Below are positions 14,550 to 22,732 of a DNA stretch of 35,709 nucleotides, piece after piece. The translations under genes and the position numbers were made by a program. The DNA is from Planctomycetaceae bacterium (GTDB taxonomy: Bacteria; Planctomycetota; Planctomycetia; Planctomycetales; Planctomycetaceae): the NCBI GenBank assembly GCA_018699955.1, contig JABISG010000166.1:1-35709 (forward strand). Direction: 5' to 3'. Position 1 is the stretch's first letter. Each line of letters opens with the position of its first letter. Below the pieces are notes generated by a model. The model saw only the letters and a list, made by a program, of their open reading frames with translations. It was not told where the DNA came from and did no database searches.

Positions 14550-15290
14550 TTAGAACTCAAACGCATCGCCGTCTTCGGCCACGACCGTCCGGGGGAAGAT
14601 GTCTCGCAATCCTACGAGACCGATGGGATCATCGCCGCCGAGTTGGGGGTCGATGTGCAGCAAAATCAGCCGGTCGACTTCGGCATCGCGTGCCAACTCC
14701 AACACCGGTGTCAGGTGGCTATGGCCGGTTTTCAATGCCCATTCACGCATGTCGTCAGCAAAATTGCATTCATGAATCAGTAAATCGACACCGCGAATGA
14801 AGTCGGCATCGACACCATCAGGACCGGCGGTGGTGTCGGTGATGTAGGCGAATGACTTTTCCGGCCAGTCAACGCGAAAGCCGTTTGATCCGCCAGGATG
14901 TTTGAGCGGCGTATGCCGCAGCACGCCACCATCGGGCAGGGTGACTTCGCCGTTCAGTTCAATGTATTCGTAGTTGGGCTGAACGGGAAACAGGGGATCG
15001 GCGAAGAGATGCTGCCGCACGGCGGCCAGCGTCGTCGATGTGCCGTAGACACGGAGCCGCTGCAGTTGGCCCTTCACCATCGAGACGAGTGGGAAGGTCA
15101 GCCCAACGATGTGGTCGAGATGCGCGTGTGAAAGGAACACGGACAATTCAGATGTTTGCAGCCGCTCCGGCACGCGAAAGAACCCGCTGCCGGCATCGAA
15201 CACCACACCGATTTCCGGCAGCATCACACAAGCCGTGTGACGCCGCTCGTTGGGGTGATACCCGCCGGTTCCCAGGAATTCGATTTGCAT
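14550..15290 (-). CDS. MBL-fold metallohydrolase, RNase Z-like (246 aa)
   Basis: Metallo-beta-lactamase-fold protein. The zinc motif HxHxDH is complete in LSHAHLDHIVGL (His55, His57, Asp59, His60). Later ligands are probably in ITDTTAG, the TGHSHLTP histidine and LLHIDP near the end. N-terminal MQIEFLGTGG is characteristic of the RNase Z/ElaC and related phosphodiesterase branch, but the protein is shorter than classical RNase Z (about 305) and I do not see the long exosite arm. It could be a tRNA 3'-processing enzyme, a cyclic-nucleotide-type phosphodiesterase or a general hydrolase. No signal peptide, so cytoplasmic. Start ATG 15290 gives the normal N-terminus; GGAA lies about 11 bases upstream. 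It lies 128 bp after gnd on the same strand and may be its own transcript. Confidence 0.85.
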   Translation of the reverse strand: MQIEFLGTGGYHPNERRHTACVMLPEIGVVFDAGSGFFRVPERLQTSELSVFLSHAHLDHIVGLTFPLVSMVKGQLQRLRVYGTSTTLAAVRQHLFADPLFPVQPNYEYIELNGEVTLPDGGVLRHTPLKHPGGSNGFRVDWPEKSFAYITDTTAGPDGVDADFIRGVDLLIHECNFADDMREWALKTGHSHLTPVLELARDAEVDRLILLHIDPQLGGDDPIGLVGLRDIFPRTVVAEDGDAFEF

Positions 15291-15418
15291 GCAGCAACAT
15301 TCCGCTACGACGGGCCAGTGGTAACATGATTCGCTGGGCTGATGCCCATCGCTCGCTTGGCATTATCGAGGAAAGTGCACGGTGTGAACAGACGAATCTA
15401 AGTGTAATCCAAAGCCGG

Positions 15419-16888
15419 TCAGTCTTCCAAGTTTCGTTGCCGAATCCAGTCGGTGTGGAAGGTTTCTTCGCGGGGCTTGTCGATGCGCTGGTAGGTGTGG
15501 GCACCGAAGTAATCCCGCTGTGCCTGCAGCAAATTGGCCGGCAACCGGGCTTGGCGATACCCATCGTAGTAACTGAGCGCCGCACTGAAACCGGGGATCG
15601 GCAGCCCCAGGTTAACTGCCGTCGAAACCACGCGCCGCCAACTCGGCTGCGCTTTGTCGATTGCCGAGCGGAAGAAGTCATCCAGGAGCAGGTTCTCCAA
15701 CTCCGGGTTCTTCTCAAAGGCATTCTTGATGTCTTCCAGGAACGTCGAGCGGATGATGCAGCCGCCCCGCCATAGCATGGCAATTTCACCGTTGTTCAGT
15801 TTCCAGCCGAACTCCTCGGCCGCTGCATTGAGTTGCACGTAGCCTTGTGCGTAACTGCAGAGCTTCGATGCATAGAGCGCCTGACGCACATCGTCGATGA
15901 ACTGCTGCCGGTCGCCATCGAAACTAAGTTCAGGGCCGCTCAGCACTTCAGCCGCACGAACGCGGGCGTCCTTCTGCGCCGACAGGCAACGCGCGTAAAC
16001 CGCCTCGGTAATGAGCGTCGTCGGCACACCGAGATCGAGAGCGTGCTGGCCCATCCACTTGCCGGTTCCCTTTTGCCGCGCGGTGTCGAGAATCTGATCG
16101 ACCAGATGTTCGCCAGTCTCGGGATCTTTGACGGTGAAAATGTCGCGGGTAATTTCAATCAGATAGCTTTCCAATTCGCCTTCGTTCCACTCTTTGAACA
16201 CCCGGTAGAGTTCGTCGTTGGACAGTCCGAGTGCCTGCTTCAGAATGAAATACGCTTCGCAGATGAGCTGCATGTCGCCGTATTCGATGCCGTTATGCAC
16301 CATCTTGACGTAATGTCCGGCTCCTGCTTCGCCCACCCATTCGCAACAGGGAATGTCGCCGTTCGGGCCGACCTTGGCCGAGATGGTTTGCAGAATCTCT
16401 TTGACGTGCGGCCAGGCTTCGGGCGACCCGCCCGGCATGATGCTAGGTCCTTTGAGCGCTCCTTCTTCACCGCCGGAAACTCCCGTGCCGATAAACAACC
16501 GGCCGGCGTCGGCCACCTCTTTGGTACGGCGGTTGGTGTCGCCGAACAGCGTGTTTCCGCCGTCGATGATAATGTCGTCTTCATCCAGCAACGGGATGAG
16601 ATCCTCAATAATCTTATCGACGGCCGGCCCCGCTTTGACCATCAGCATCACCTTGCGTGGCGACTTGAGACTCCCCACCAACTCTTCCAGTGAGTGATAG
16701 CCGTTGATGCGATCGGGCGTGCCGTCGGCGACGACACCTTCCGGCTGATCGCCCAGCCCGCCGACAAAGTCATCGGTCGTAGCAGTCGTGCGATTGTAAA
16801 CGCCAACCGAGAAGCCGTGGTTGGCCATGTTAAGAACAAGATTCTGGCCCATGACGGCCAGTCCGATAAGTGCGATGTCGTTTTGCAT
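15419..16888 (-). CDS. gnd: 6-phosphogluconate dehydrogenase, decarboxylating (489 aa)
   Basis: Oxidises 6-phosphogluconate to ribulose 5-phosphate with release of CO2 and reduction of NADP, in the oxidative pentose phosphate pathway; cytoplasmic. Family motifs run in order: GLAVMGQNLVLNMANHGF (cofactor site), GTGVSGGEEGALKGPSIMPG (substrate loop), YVKMVHNGIEYGDMQL (catalytic Lys and Asn), KGTGKWMGQHALDLGVPTTL, and WRGGCIIRSTFL. Length fits the long, homodimeric form (about 470-490). The ATG at 16888 gives the standard N-terminus MQNDIALIGLAVMGQNL. It is the third gene of a probable operon after pfp and the HAD phosphatase (78-bp gap). No zwf or pgl is in the window. Confidence 0.96.
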   Translation of the reverse strand: MQNDIALIGLAVMGQNLVLNMANHGFSVGVYNRTTATTDDFVGGLGDQPEGVVADGTPDRINGYHSLEELVGSLKSPRKVMLMVKAGPAVDKIIEDLIPLLDEDDIIIDGGNTLFGDTNRRTKEVADAGRLFIGTGVSGGEEGALKGPSIMPGGSPEAWPHVKEILQTISAKVGPNGDIPCCEWVGEAGAGHYVKMVHNGIEYGDMQLICEAYFILKQALGLSNDELYRVFKEWNEGELESYLIEITRDIFTVKDPETGEHLVDQILDTARQKGTGKWMGQHALDLGVPTTLITEAVYARCLSAQKDARVRAAEVLSGPELSFDGDRQQFIDDVRQALYASKLCSYAQGYVQLNAAAEEFGWKLNNGEIAMLWRGGCIIRSTFLEDIKNAFEKNPELENLLLDDFFRSAIDKAQPSWRRVVSTAVNLGLPIPGFSAALSYYDGYRQARLPANLLQAQRDYFGAHTYQRIDKPREETFHTDWIRQRNLED

Positions 16889-16945
16889 GATTCCGATGGT
16901 GGTCCGTGGTTAGTTGTCGGTTGGGAGTTGGTTAAGGTGTGCTAA

Positions 16946-16957
16946 ACCGCAAGCGGT
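16946..16957. repeat. Small hairpin between the HAD gene and gnd
   Basis: ACCGC-AA-GCGGT lies in the 78-bp gap between the two minus-strand genes. It may be a REP-type repeat or an intra-operon processing or attenuation hairpin. The stem is only five base pairs. Confidence 0.35.
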
Positions 16958-16966
16958 GTTGCTGAA

Positions 16967-17848
16967 TCACTTCTTCCAAGGGGGAGTATCCGGCAGGTAG
17001 GTGTCGAATTCATCGATTAACGATTTTTCGTATTCGCCCGCGTATTCTCCATTCAGGAATTTGTCGCAGGCTTCGTCGAGGAAGCGTTGCCAGCTGGCTT
17101 CTTCGTGGCCGGGATTGATGGGGTAGAACAGGGCGCCGACTTCGAGGGCGGCTTTTCTGTCGCCCGGTGCGTCGCCGATCATCAGCACGTGATCCTTCTC
17201 GTAGCCCAGTGATGCCGCCTGTCCGAGTGTTTCCTTTTTGCTGCCCGCCTCTTGACCGCAGATGGCGGCGACGAAGTCTTCGATGCCGTGCTCTTTCCAT
17301 TCGGCCTCGAGTGCTTCGTTGGGGGTCGCCGAGCAAACCATCATGTCGGCACAGGCTGATAATTTCTCCAAGGCGTTACGGACACCGGGAAACGGCGGAA
17401 CTCCCTTCACCATTTGCGCGATCGTCTCGTTGACCGCGACCGACCACTCTAATGCCAATGTGAGATCGGGATCTGAGGTCTTTTCGACTTCGAGCGTCAG
17501 CGTCGGGTTGCCGAGTTTGGTCTCGCGATCCATCCAGTCACGGATTCCCTGAAGCCTTGGAATCGAAACCTGCCGTGCCTGCACTTCGGGGCGTTCTTCC
17601 ATCAAGTCGAGCGCCAACGTGTAGGCGATGAACCGGTTCGCACCGCGCCATTTGGAATACAGGTTGGCGAATTCGCACGCCTCGCGGGCGTACTTCGATA
17701 TCGGCTGCAAGTGCATGTACCGGATGAAGTTGGGAATGAAGCACTCCTTGTGCTTAATCTCCATCGAGTCAAACGCGCAGCCATCGGAATCGATCCCGAC
17801 GAGGAAGTCTTTGGTTTTCTTAAAGTTGTTGAGAGGATGGTCGGACAA
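16967..17848 (-). CDS. HAD-superfamily hydrolase, probable sugar-phosphate phosphatase (293 aa)
   Basis: Haloacid dehalogenase-superfamily phosphatase. Motif I is GIDSDGCAFDSM (Asp20 nucleophile, Asp22 acid/base). Motif II is MMVCSATPNEAL. The motif III lysine is in GSKKETL, and motif IV is MIGDAPGDRKAA. A cap domain of roughly 130 residues sits between motifs I and II. The motif layout resembles the phosphoglycolate phosphatase/beta-phosphoglucomutase group, but the substrate is not readable. Placement between PPi-PFK and 6-phosphogluconate dehydrogenase suggests a sugar phosphate or phosphoglycolate. The start is TTG at 17848: GGAG lies seven bases upstream, no ATG exists in frame between it and any upstream stop I could see, and it gives a short, plausible N-terminus (MSDHPLNNFKKTKDFLVGID). 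No signal peptide, so cytoplasmic. Confidence 0.85.
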   Translation of the reverse strand: MSDHPLNNFKKTKDFLVGIDSDGCAFDSMEIKHKECFIPNFIRYMHLQPISKYAREACEFANLYSKWRGANRFIAYTLALDLMEERPEVQARQVSIPRLQGIRDWMDRETKLGNPTLTLEVEKTSDPDLTLALEWSVAVNETIAQMVKGVPPFPGVRNALEKLSACADMMVCSATPNEALEAEWKEHGIEDFVAAICGQEAGSKKETLGQAASLGYEKDHVLMIGDAPGDRKAALEVGALFYPINPGHEEASWQRFLDEACDKFLNGEYAGEYEKSLIDEFDTYLPDTPPWKK

Positions 17849-17885
17849 GGGTTGCTCCGGATGGATAAGTTGTTAGTTGTCGAAA

Positions 17886-17911
17886 AGCCCACGGACTGCG
17901 TCCGGTAGGAC
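17886..17911 (-). terminator. Terminator-like hairpin after pfp (repeat family C, copy 2)
   Basis: Read on the minus strand, about 25 bases past the pfp stop, the core CGGAC-GCA-GTCCG pairs perfectly. The stem extends through a bulge to flanking CC/GG pairs and is followed by CTTTT. It resembles the lpxB hairpin (4805-4831) in sequence and polarity. As it lies between pfp and the next gene of the same strand, it could be a partial terminator or processing site. Confidence 0.4.
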
Positions 17912-17934
17912 CTGTTGAGTTGATTCACAATGCT

Positions 17935-19221
17935 CTATCGATCCGCCTGCGGCACGTATTTCGGCAGCTTCTGATCGGCAAAGATTGGTTTCAGTTTTGA
18001 CAACCTCAAACGGCCGTCGATTACCGGAACGTTCACGTTGTCGCCGCCGATTAACGGCGTAGCGTAATTCACAAAATCGTCGGTGACGTCCATGCCGTCG
18101 GCGGTGATCCAGTCGGTGGGGAAGGTACGTTCGCTGTTGGCCACCTCACTCAACGGCACCTTGTCGAACCGCACGCTGTAGTCCGGGCCGTCGTTACGGA
18201 GGATGGTGGACATGAAACCGCTTTCACCCGCCGCTGCCAGTTCGGCCGCCTTCTTGCCTGCGCCGTAGGCTTCGTCGAGATCGACATTCGAGGCATACAG
18301 CATGTCGTGCCGTTGGGCGGTTCCCGGCACGTTGGCGCGGGCGGCTCCTTTGACCGACAGGCCGCGCGCGTTGAGTTCGTTAATGAGTACCTGCGCCACC
18401 GTTAGCTGACTTGCGCTGAATTGCGCGTGGCCGAACGAGTCTTTCGACTCGCCAATGTCACCCAGCTTCAACCCTTCGCTAACAACCACAATCACTCGGC
18501 CGTCGCGTTTCAGTTGGTCGTTCACATTGTCGGCCAACTGCTCGATGCTAACCTCGCGCTCGGCCAGATAAATCTGTAACGGCAGTTCTCGATTGGGATC
18601 GGCCAACCGAGCGGCGGCGGGAATGAAACCGATGCGTCGTCCCATCGCCTGAAGCACCAACACCGGGTCGGCGGGCGAACTGCCGTTGTTTTCTTCGTTT
18701 GCCAACTGTACCTGATGTGTCCAATAGCGGGCCGTGCTACCGTAGCCGGGCGTGTGATCGATGAGTTGAAACTTGCTGTCGCCGACGTCGTTGTCGATGG
18801 TCTTGGGAACGCCGATTCCGATCACGTCCAAACCGCGTTCCTGCGCCAGCATGGCGACTTTGTTGGCCGTGTCCATCGAGTCGTTGCCGCCGATGTAACA
18901 GAAATAGCCGACGTCGTGTGCCTTGAAGACCTCCATCACCCGGTCGAAATCTTCATCTTGATGTTCGCGAAGTTTGTAGCGGCAGGTGCCGATGGACCCG
19001 GCGGCCGGCGTCGTTCTCAGCAGCGAAATCTCTTCGGGACTTTGCTCCGAGAGATTGAGCAGTTCCTCTTTCAGAACGCCTTCAATTCCATGCCAGCCCG
19101 CGAAGACGGTGCCAATTTCAGGCAGTTCGCGTGCCGTCTCGACCAGTCCGCGCAGACTGTTATTGATCACCGGCGAGGGGCCGCCCGACTGGGCCACGAT
19201 GAGATTCTTGCCTGTTCCCAC
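17935..19221 (-). CDS. pfp: PPi-type 6-phosphofructokinase (428 aa)
   Basis: Phosphofructokinase-family enzyme converting fructose 6-phosphate to fructose 1,6-bisphosphate; cytoplasmic. The phosphoryl-donor site is diagnostic. YIGGNDSMDTANK carries Asp114 where ATP enzymes have glycine, and GVPKTIDNDV carries Lys140 where ATP enzymes have glycine. This Asp/Lys pair marks pyrophosphate-dependent enzymes, which work reversibly and save ATP. Asp143 in TIDND is the catalytic base. Other conserved segments are LIVAQSGGPSPVINNSL, TPGYGSTARYW (a common PPi-PFK segment) and QAMGRRIGF. Length fits the short PPi-PFK group (about 400-430). The start is GTG 19221, with AGGA nine bases upstream. It is probably the first gene of the pfp-HAD-gnd unit (86- and 78-bp gaps). 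Confidence 0.93.
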   Translation of the reverse strand: MGTGKNLIVAQSGGPSPVINNSLRGLVETARELPEIGTVFAGWHGIEGVLKEELLNLSEQSPEEISLLRTTPAAGSIGTCRYKLREHQDEDFDRVMEVFKAHDVGYFCYIGGNDSMDTANKVAMLAQERGLDVIGIGVPKTIDNDVGDSKFQLIDHTPGYGSTARYWTHQVQLANEENNGSSPADPVLVLQAMGRRIGFIPAAARLADPNRELPLQIYLAEREVSIEQLADNVNDQLKRDGRVIVVVSEGLKLGDIGESKDSFGHAQFSASQLTVAQVLINELNARGLSVKGAARANVPGTAQRHDMLYASNVDLDEAYGAGKKAAELAAAGESGFMSTILRNDGPDYSVRFDKVPLSEVANSERTFPTDWITADGMDVTDDFVNYATPLIGGDNVNVPVIDGRLRLSKLKPIFADQKLPKYVPQADR

Positions 19222-19597
19222 TATTTTGTCCTGTTCACTCTGTCGTCAAAACCCAGCGTCACTTGTTGACGCGGAAGACGTCCCGGGAATCTGTTGAATC
19301 CGGTGGGACTTGAAAAGCATTTCCCCGCTACAGAAAGCGGTGCTAGGCCAACTGCCTCTGGTTGGCCGACGATTCCTCGACTATGATACTGGAATCGGAG
19401 CGGCAATTCAAAACCGCGCTCCAACCAGTTATTGAGGCAGCATCTTGCTGGCGGGTTCTTCACGCCAGCTTGGATAAATGTCTGTTTTCGTCGGGTAATC
19501 GGCCTTTTTCGACGAAGGTTTCCCACGAATATGGGGTAAACTGGCCTGCGGTGTTCACCGTTGTCAGCAGCACAAGTCGTCCGGGAGAACGCGAACG
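19222..19597. other. Divergent intergenic region between pfp and a PSCyt2/PSD1 gene
   Basis: No gene found. Two adjacent hairpins lie at 19325-19340 (CCGCT-ACAGAA-AGCGG) and 19346-19367 (GGCCAAC, 8-base loop, GTTGGCC). A third small dyad sits at 19448-19468 (CTGGCG/CGCCAG). The region should hold promoters for both flanking genes, but I could not place them reliably. Confidence 0.5.
19346..19367. repeat. Hairpin in the pfp upstream region
   Basis: GGCCAAC (19346-19352), 8-base loop, GTTGGCC (19361-19367), about 125 bases upstream of the pfp start on the opposite side from its coding sequence. It could be an operator, an RNA leader element or a dispersed repeat. A single copy was seen. Confidence 0.35.
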
Positions 19598-21286
19598 ATG
19601 CGAATTCGACGCTCTGCTACTGTCGCCCGGATGACGCTGATCCTCGCGCTCGCATGTTTGTTTGCCGTTACCGGCGTTCATTCTGCCGGCGCAGCCGACT
19701 CGGATAGCGACATCGTTGCCAAGATCAACGAATACGTCCGGCAGGGATGGGCCGACAACGAAGTGGAACCGTCGGTGTCGGCTGACGATTACGAATTCGC
19801 CCGCCGTGCCGCCCTCGACATCATCGGCCACGTTCCATCGTACGACATGTTGATGGAGTTTCTGGAAGATGAGTCGCCCGACAAACGGCAGAAGTACATC
19901 GACCGGTTGCTGGACGATCCCGATTATGTGAAGAACTGGACCAACGTCTGGGCCAACATTCTCGTCGGCCGCGCAGGCAACCGTGGAAATCGGGGGACGC
20001 TCGAACGCTGGCTGCGCGGATCATTCTATCGGAACGAGGCATACAACAAATTCGTCCACGAATTGATTGCTGCTGAGGGGACCAGCCGCGAGAACGGCGC
20101 CGTCGCCTTCCTTGCGAGTCACTTGAACGACGGAGCTTTGCCGGCAACATCGATTTCCGCTCGCGTGTTCCTTGGCATGCAGGTGCAATGCACGCAGTGT
20201 CACAACCATCCCTTCAACGATTGGAAGCAAAACCAGTTCTGGAGCATGAACGGTTTCTTTCGCGGCACCAAGCGAATGCGGGGGCTCGAACGCGGCCAAA
20301 CCGGTCTGACCGATGAGCCAACCACGGAAGTCATTTTCTACGAACAACGCAGCGGCCTGATGAAAGCGGCACAACGAAAGTACGTCGATGGGACCCGCGT
20401 CGCGATCAACGACACGGAAAAGCCGCGAACCCAGTTGGCCAATCTCATCACCGACCCCGAAAAGCCATTTCTGGCGGCAGCGCAAGTCAATCGCCTATGG
20501 GGCCACTTTTTCGGCTTCGCCTTCACGCGGCCCGTCGATGACATGGGGCCGCACAATCCCCCGTCGCATCCCGAGTTGCTCGATTTCATTTCGTCGCAGT
20601 TTCGACAGGCCGGTTTTGACAACAAGCGACTCATCCGCTGGATTGCGGCCAGCGAAGCGTATCAACTCACCAGCCGGTATGGTGAAAAGAATTCCGCCGA
20701 TAGCCCGTCGTCCGGAAATGTGCCGTTGTTCAGCCGCATGTACCTCAAGAACTTCACAGCCGAGCAATTGTACGACTCGCTGATCGTCGCCACCGAAGCA
20801 CACAAAGCCAATCGCAATAGCGAAGCGGCCGAAAACCAACGGCAACAATGGCTCCGACAATTCGTGCAGACCTTCGGCACCGACGAAAACGACGAGGCAA
20901 CCACCTTCAATGGCACCATTCCTCAAGCGTTGGTGATGATGAACGGTGCGCTCATCGGCAATGCCATCAGCGGTGACCGAGGCGCATTCTTGAAGAGGGT
21001 ACTCGAAGCCCCCAACGGCGATATTCGAGCAAAGAAGAAGACCGTCACACGCCGCAAACCGCTTACCCGTCGCGAACAGTTACGGTTGACCAAAGCGTAT
21101 GCCAAATCAACACCTGCGAAAATTGAAACGCTGTTTCTGGTCGCGCTCCAGCGAAAACCAAGCGAGACCGAGGTGGAAGGTTTCAATTCGATCTACCAGG
21201 AATCCGGCAGCACCGATCCCGTTGCCGGCCTGCAGGACGTCTTCTGGGCCATCCTGAACTCCAACGAGTTCATCATCAACCACTGA
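19598..21286 (+). CDS. Exported PSCyt2/PSD1 (DUF1549-DUF1553) protein (562 aa)
   Basis: Signal peptide at residues 1-33 (TLILALACLFAVTGVHSAGA, then ADSDSD). Residues about 38-245 correspond to DUF1549 (PSCyt2), including ARRAALDIIGHVPSYDMLMEF and the hallmark CTQCHNHPFNDW (Cys198, Cys201, His202). Residues about 285-560 correspond to DUF1553 (PSD1): KPFLAAAQVNRLWGHFFG, NPPSHPELLDF, EAYQLTSRYGEK, and the usual ending AILNSNEFIINH. These families are a planctomycete hallmark. Their role is undetermined, and cytochrome-like haem binding by the CxxCH motif is suggested but not proven. They are commonly followed by a DUF1501 gene; here none follows, and an STN-like gene converges on it. Start ATG 19598 has GGGAG ten bases upstream. 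Confidence 0.92.
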   Translation: MRIRRSATVARMTLILALACLFAVTGVHSAGAADSDSDIVAKINEYVRQGWADNEVEPSVSADDYEFARRAALDIIGHVPSYDMLMEFLEDESPDKRQKYIDRLLDDPDYVKNWTNVWANILVGRAGNRGNRGTLERWLRGSFYRNEAYNKFVHELIAAEGTSRENGAVAFLASHLNDGALPATSISARVFLGMQVQCTQCHNHPFNDWKQNQFWSMNGFFRGTKRMRGLERGQTGLTDEPTTEVIFYEQRSGLMKAAQRKYVDGTRVAINDTEKPRTQLANLITDPEKPFLAAAQVNRLWGHFFGFAFTRPVDDMGPHNPPSHPELLDFISSQFRQAGFDNKRLIRWIAASEAYQLTSRYGEKNSADSPSSGNVPLFSRMYLKNFTAEQLYDSLIVATEAHKANRNSEAAENQRQQWLRQFVQTFGTDENDEATTFNGTIPQALVMMNGALIGNAISGDRGAFLKRVLEAPNGDIRAKKKTVTRRKPLTRREQLRLTKAYAKSTPAKIETLFLVALQRKPSETEVEGFNSIYQESGSTDPVAGLQDVFWAILNSNEFIINH

Positions 21287-21347
21287 AAAATGCTTGCGAT
21301 TTCGCAGTTTATCCCGTGCGGTTTCGCGGCGGGGAACTGTCCCGCGT

Positions 21348-22505
21348 TCACTTCGGCGAAAGCGTCACCGTCAATCCCTTCGTCCTGTATTTCAAACCCA
21401 ACGGTTTGCAGAACGCGGCGAACACCTCATCGGCAGTCGCGTTTTTCAGGTCCATACTGATCGGCATGTTGATGTCGATTCCAGCTGCCTTTAATTTCGC
21501 CTCGTCATACTTGAAGACGATGCCGGTTTTCTCCAGTCGCCGAATGAGCGCAACCGCCGGCACCCGTTCAAACTTGAGTTTGGCATACAATCGTTTTTCC
21601 AACGGGAGAACGGCACCGGGTACCGGGCGCGTTGTCGGGCGGCGACGCGTGGGCCGCAACAGCGCGGCGACTGCCTCGTGCTGTTCGACCGTCCCGGTGA
21701 CAGTCACGCGGCTGCCATCGACCTTTGTCTGCAGCCCATCGATGTTCGCCGACCACTTCTTCGCCGTCCCCGCCGCCGAGCTGCCGCGCGGCGTGTAGGA
21801 ACGGGAAATCGATACCTTGTCGGGAACCGAAACAATCTGCAGTCCGTTGGCGGTTTCGTTCCATCGGAACGTCAGATCGAACTGAATCAACACAATCGAA
21901 AGCGCCTCGACGGCGTTGACCGATGGCAGCGTTGCCGAAGCCCACAGGTCGTGCGGGATCTGCTCAAGCCCGTCGATCCGCAAACGATATCGTTTCCCTA
22001 TCTGCTGGATGAGATCGGACGGTCGATCCAGGTCATTCCAATGCAGCGTGCGGCGCTCGCCCAGTTCGGCCAAACGCCCCTTGGATAATCTGAGAGTCGG
22101 TTGCTGTAGTTCGTCGAAGCGAACTGCAGTCAATGTTCGCAACTTGGCCATGCTCTCTTGTGGGCCGATGCAAACTGTATTTCCCAAAACGCTGACTTGC
22201 CCATCCACCTTGGCCGCGATGCTCTCCAGCGCCGACTGCAACGGCTGGCCGCCGAAATCGACCGCCAAAGGTTGAGTCGGATCGATTCGGCGGTCGAGCA
22301 GAATAGATATCTTGCGGCTCTCTGCCATCCGGCCGAGAACTCTTCGCGCGGGAACGTTCTGCCACGTCGCTGTCAGCGGCTTGTTCAATTCGTCGCGGAA
22401 TTCTTTGCCCGTCTTGAGGGACGGATGGCGGCGGTCGAGTTGAACGTCGGCCGTCGGCGTGTCGGCGGCGAACAGCGAGCAGATTGCGACCGCAATTGTA
22501 ATCAC
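21348..22505 (-). CDS. Exported protein with STN-like (secretin/TonB short N-terminal) domains (385 aa)
   Basis: The N-terminus from GTG 22505 (GAGG nine bases upstream) reads as a short signal peptide, MITIAVAICSLFAAD. Longer in-frame starts up to 22712 would overlap the divergent Hsp70 promoter and add unrelated sequence. Three stretches look like STN or secretin-N-type domains: residues about 43-115 (TATWQNVPARRVLGRMAE, IDPTQPLAVDFGGQPLQSAL, VSVLGNTVCIGP), about 150-235 (LHWNDLDRPSDLIQQIGKRY, LRIDGLEQIPHDLW) and about 300-385 (YAKLKFERVPAVALIRRLEK, ITMDLKNATADEV-like with INMPISMDLKNATADEVFAA). A beta segment between the last two, VDGSRVTVTGTVEQHEAVAALL, resembles secretin N1/BON-type folds. 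No secretin channel or TonB-barrel domain follows, so it is probably a stand-alone periplasmic protein. Function unknown. Confidence 0.7.
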   Translation of the reverse strand: MITIAVAICSLFAADTPTADVQLDRRHPSLKTGKEFRDELNKPLTATWQNVPARRVLGRMAESRKISILLDRRIDPTQPLAVDFGGQPLQSALESIAAKVDGQVSVLGNTVCIGPQESMAKLRTLTAVRFDELQQPTLRLSKGRLAELGERRTLHWNDLDRPSDLIQQIGKRYRLRIDGLEQIPHDLWASATLPSVNAVEALSIVLIQFDLTFRWNETANGLQIVSVPDKVSISRSYTPRGSSAAGTAKKWSANIDGLQTKVDGSRVTVTGTVEQHEAVAALLRPTRRRPTTRPVPGAVLPLEKRLYAKLKFERVPAVALIRRLEKTGIVFKYDEAKLKAAGIDINMPISMDLKNATADEVFAAFCKPLGLKYRTKGLTVTLSPK

Positions 22506-22732
22506 GTCACATGGCCTCAATGTTTCAACATGCAAGTGTCGCTGCAATTCGCGGCCAGACCGCCGAGGTTTTAACCTGCGTAATCGGCTTCCTGTTTGTC
22601 GAACATTCCGTCCGCACGACATAACCACTGGTTTGAAATAATAGTCGATGGTACCATAGGGGTACGCGGGCCGCCATCCGTATTCGCGGACGATTGCGTC
22701 CGACACCGCCACCAGGAGCCGGCGAAAACCTT

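Noticed and set aside
15833..16693. Long plus-strand reading frame (286 codons) opposite gnd
   Set aside because: It lies wholly antisense to a clear 6-phosphogluconate dehydrogenase gene and shows no family motifs. GC-rich codon bias produces such frames.
22506..22712. Upstream extension of the STN-like gene
   Set aside because: It runs through the divergent promoter region, lacks family character and would bury the signal peptide internally.
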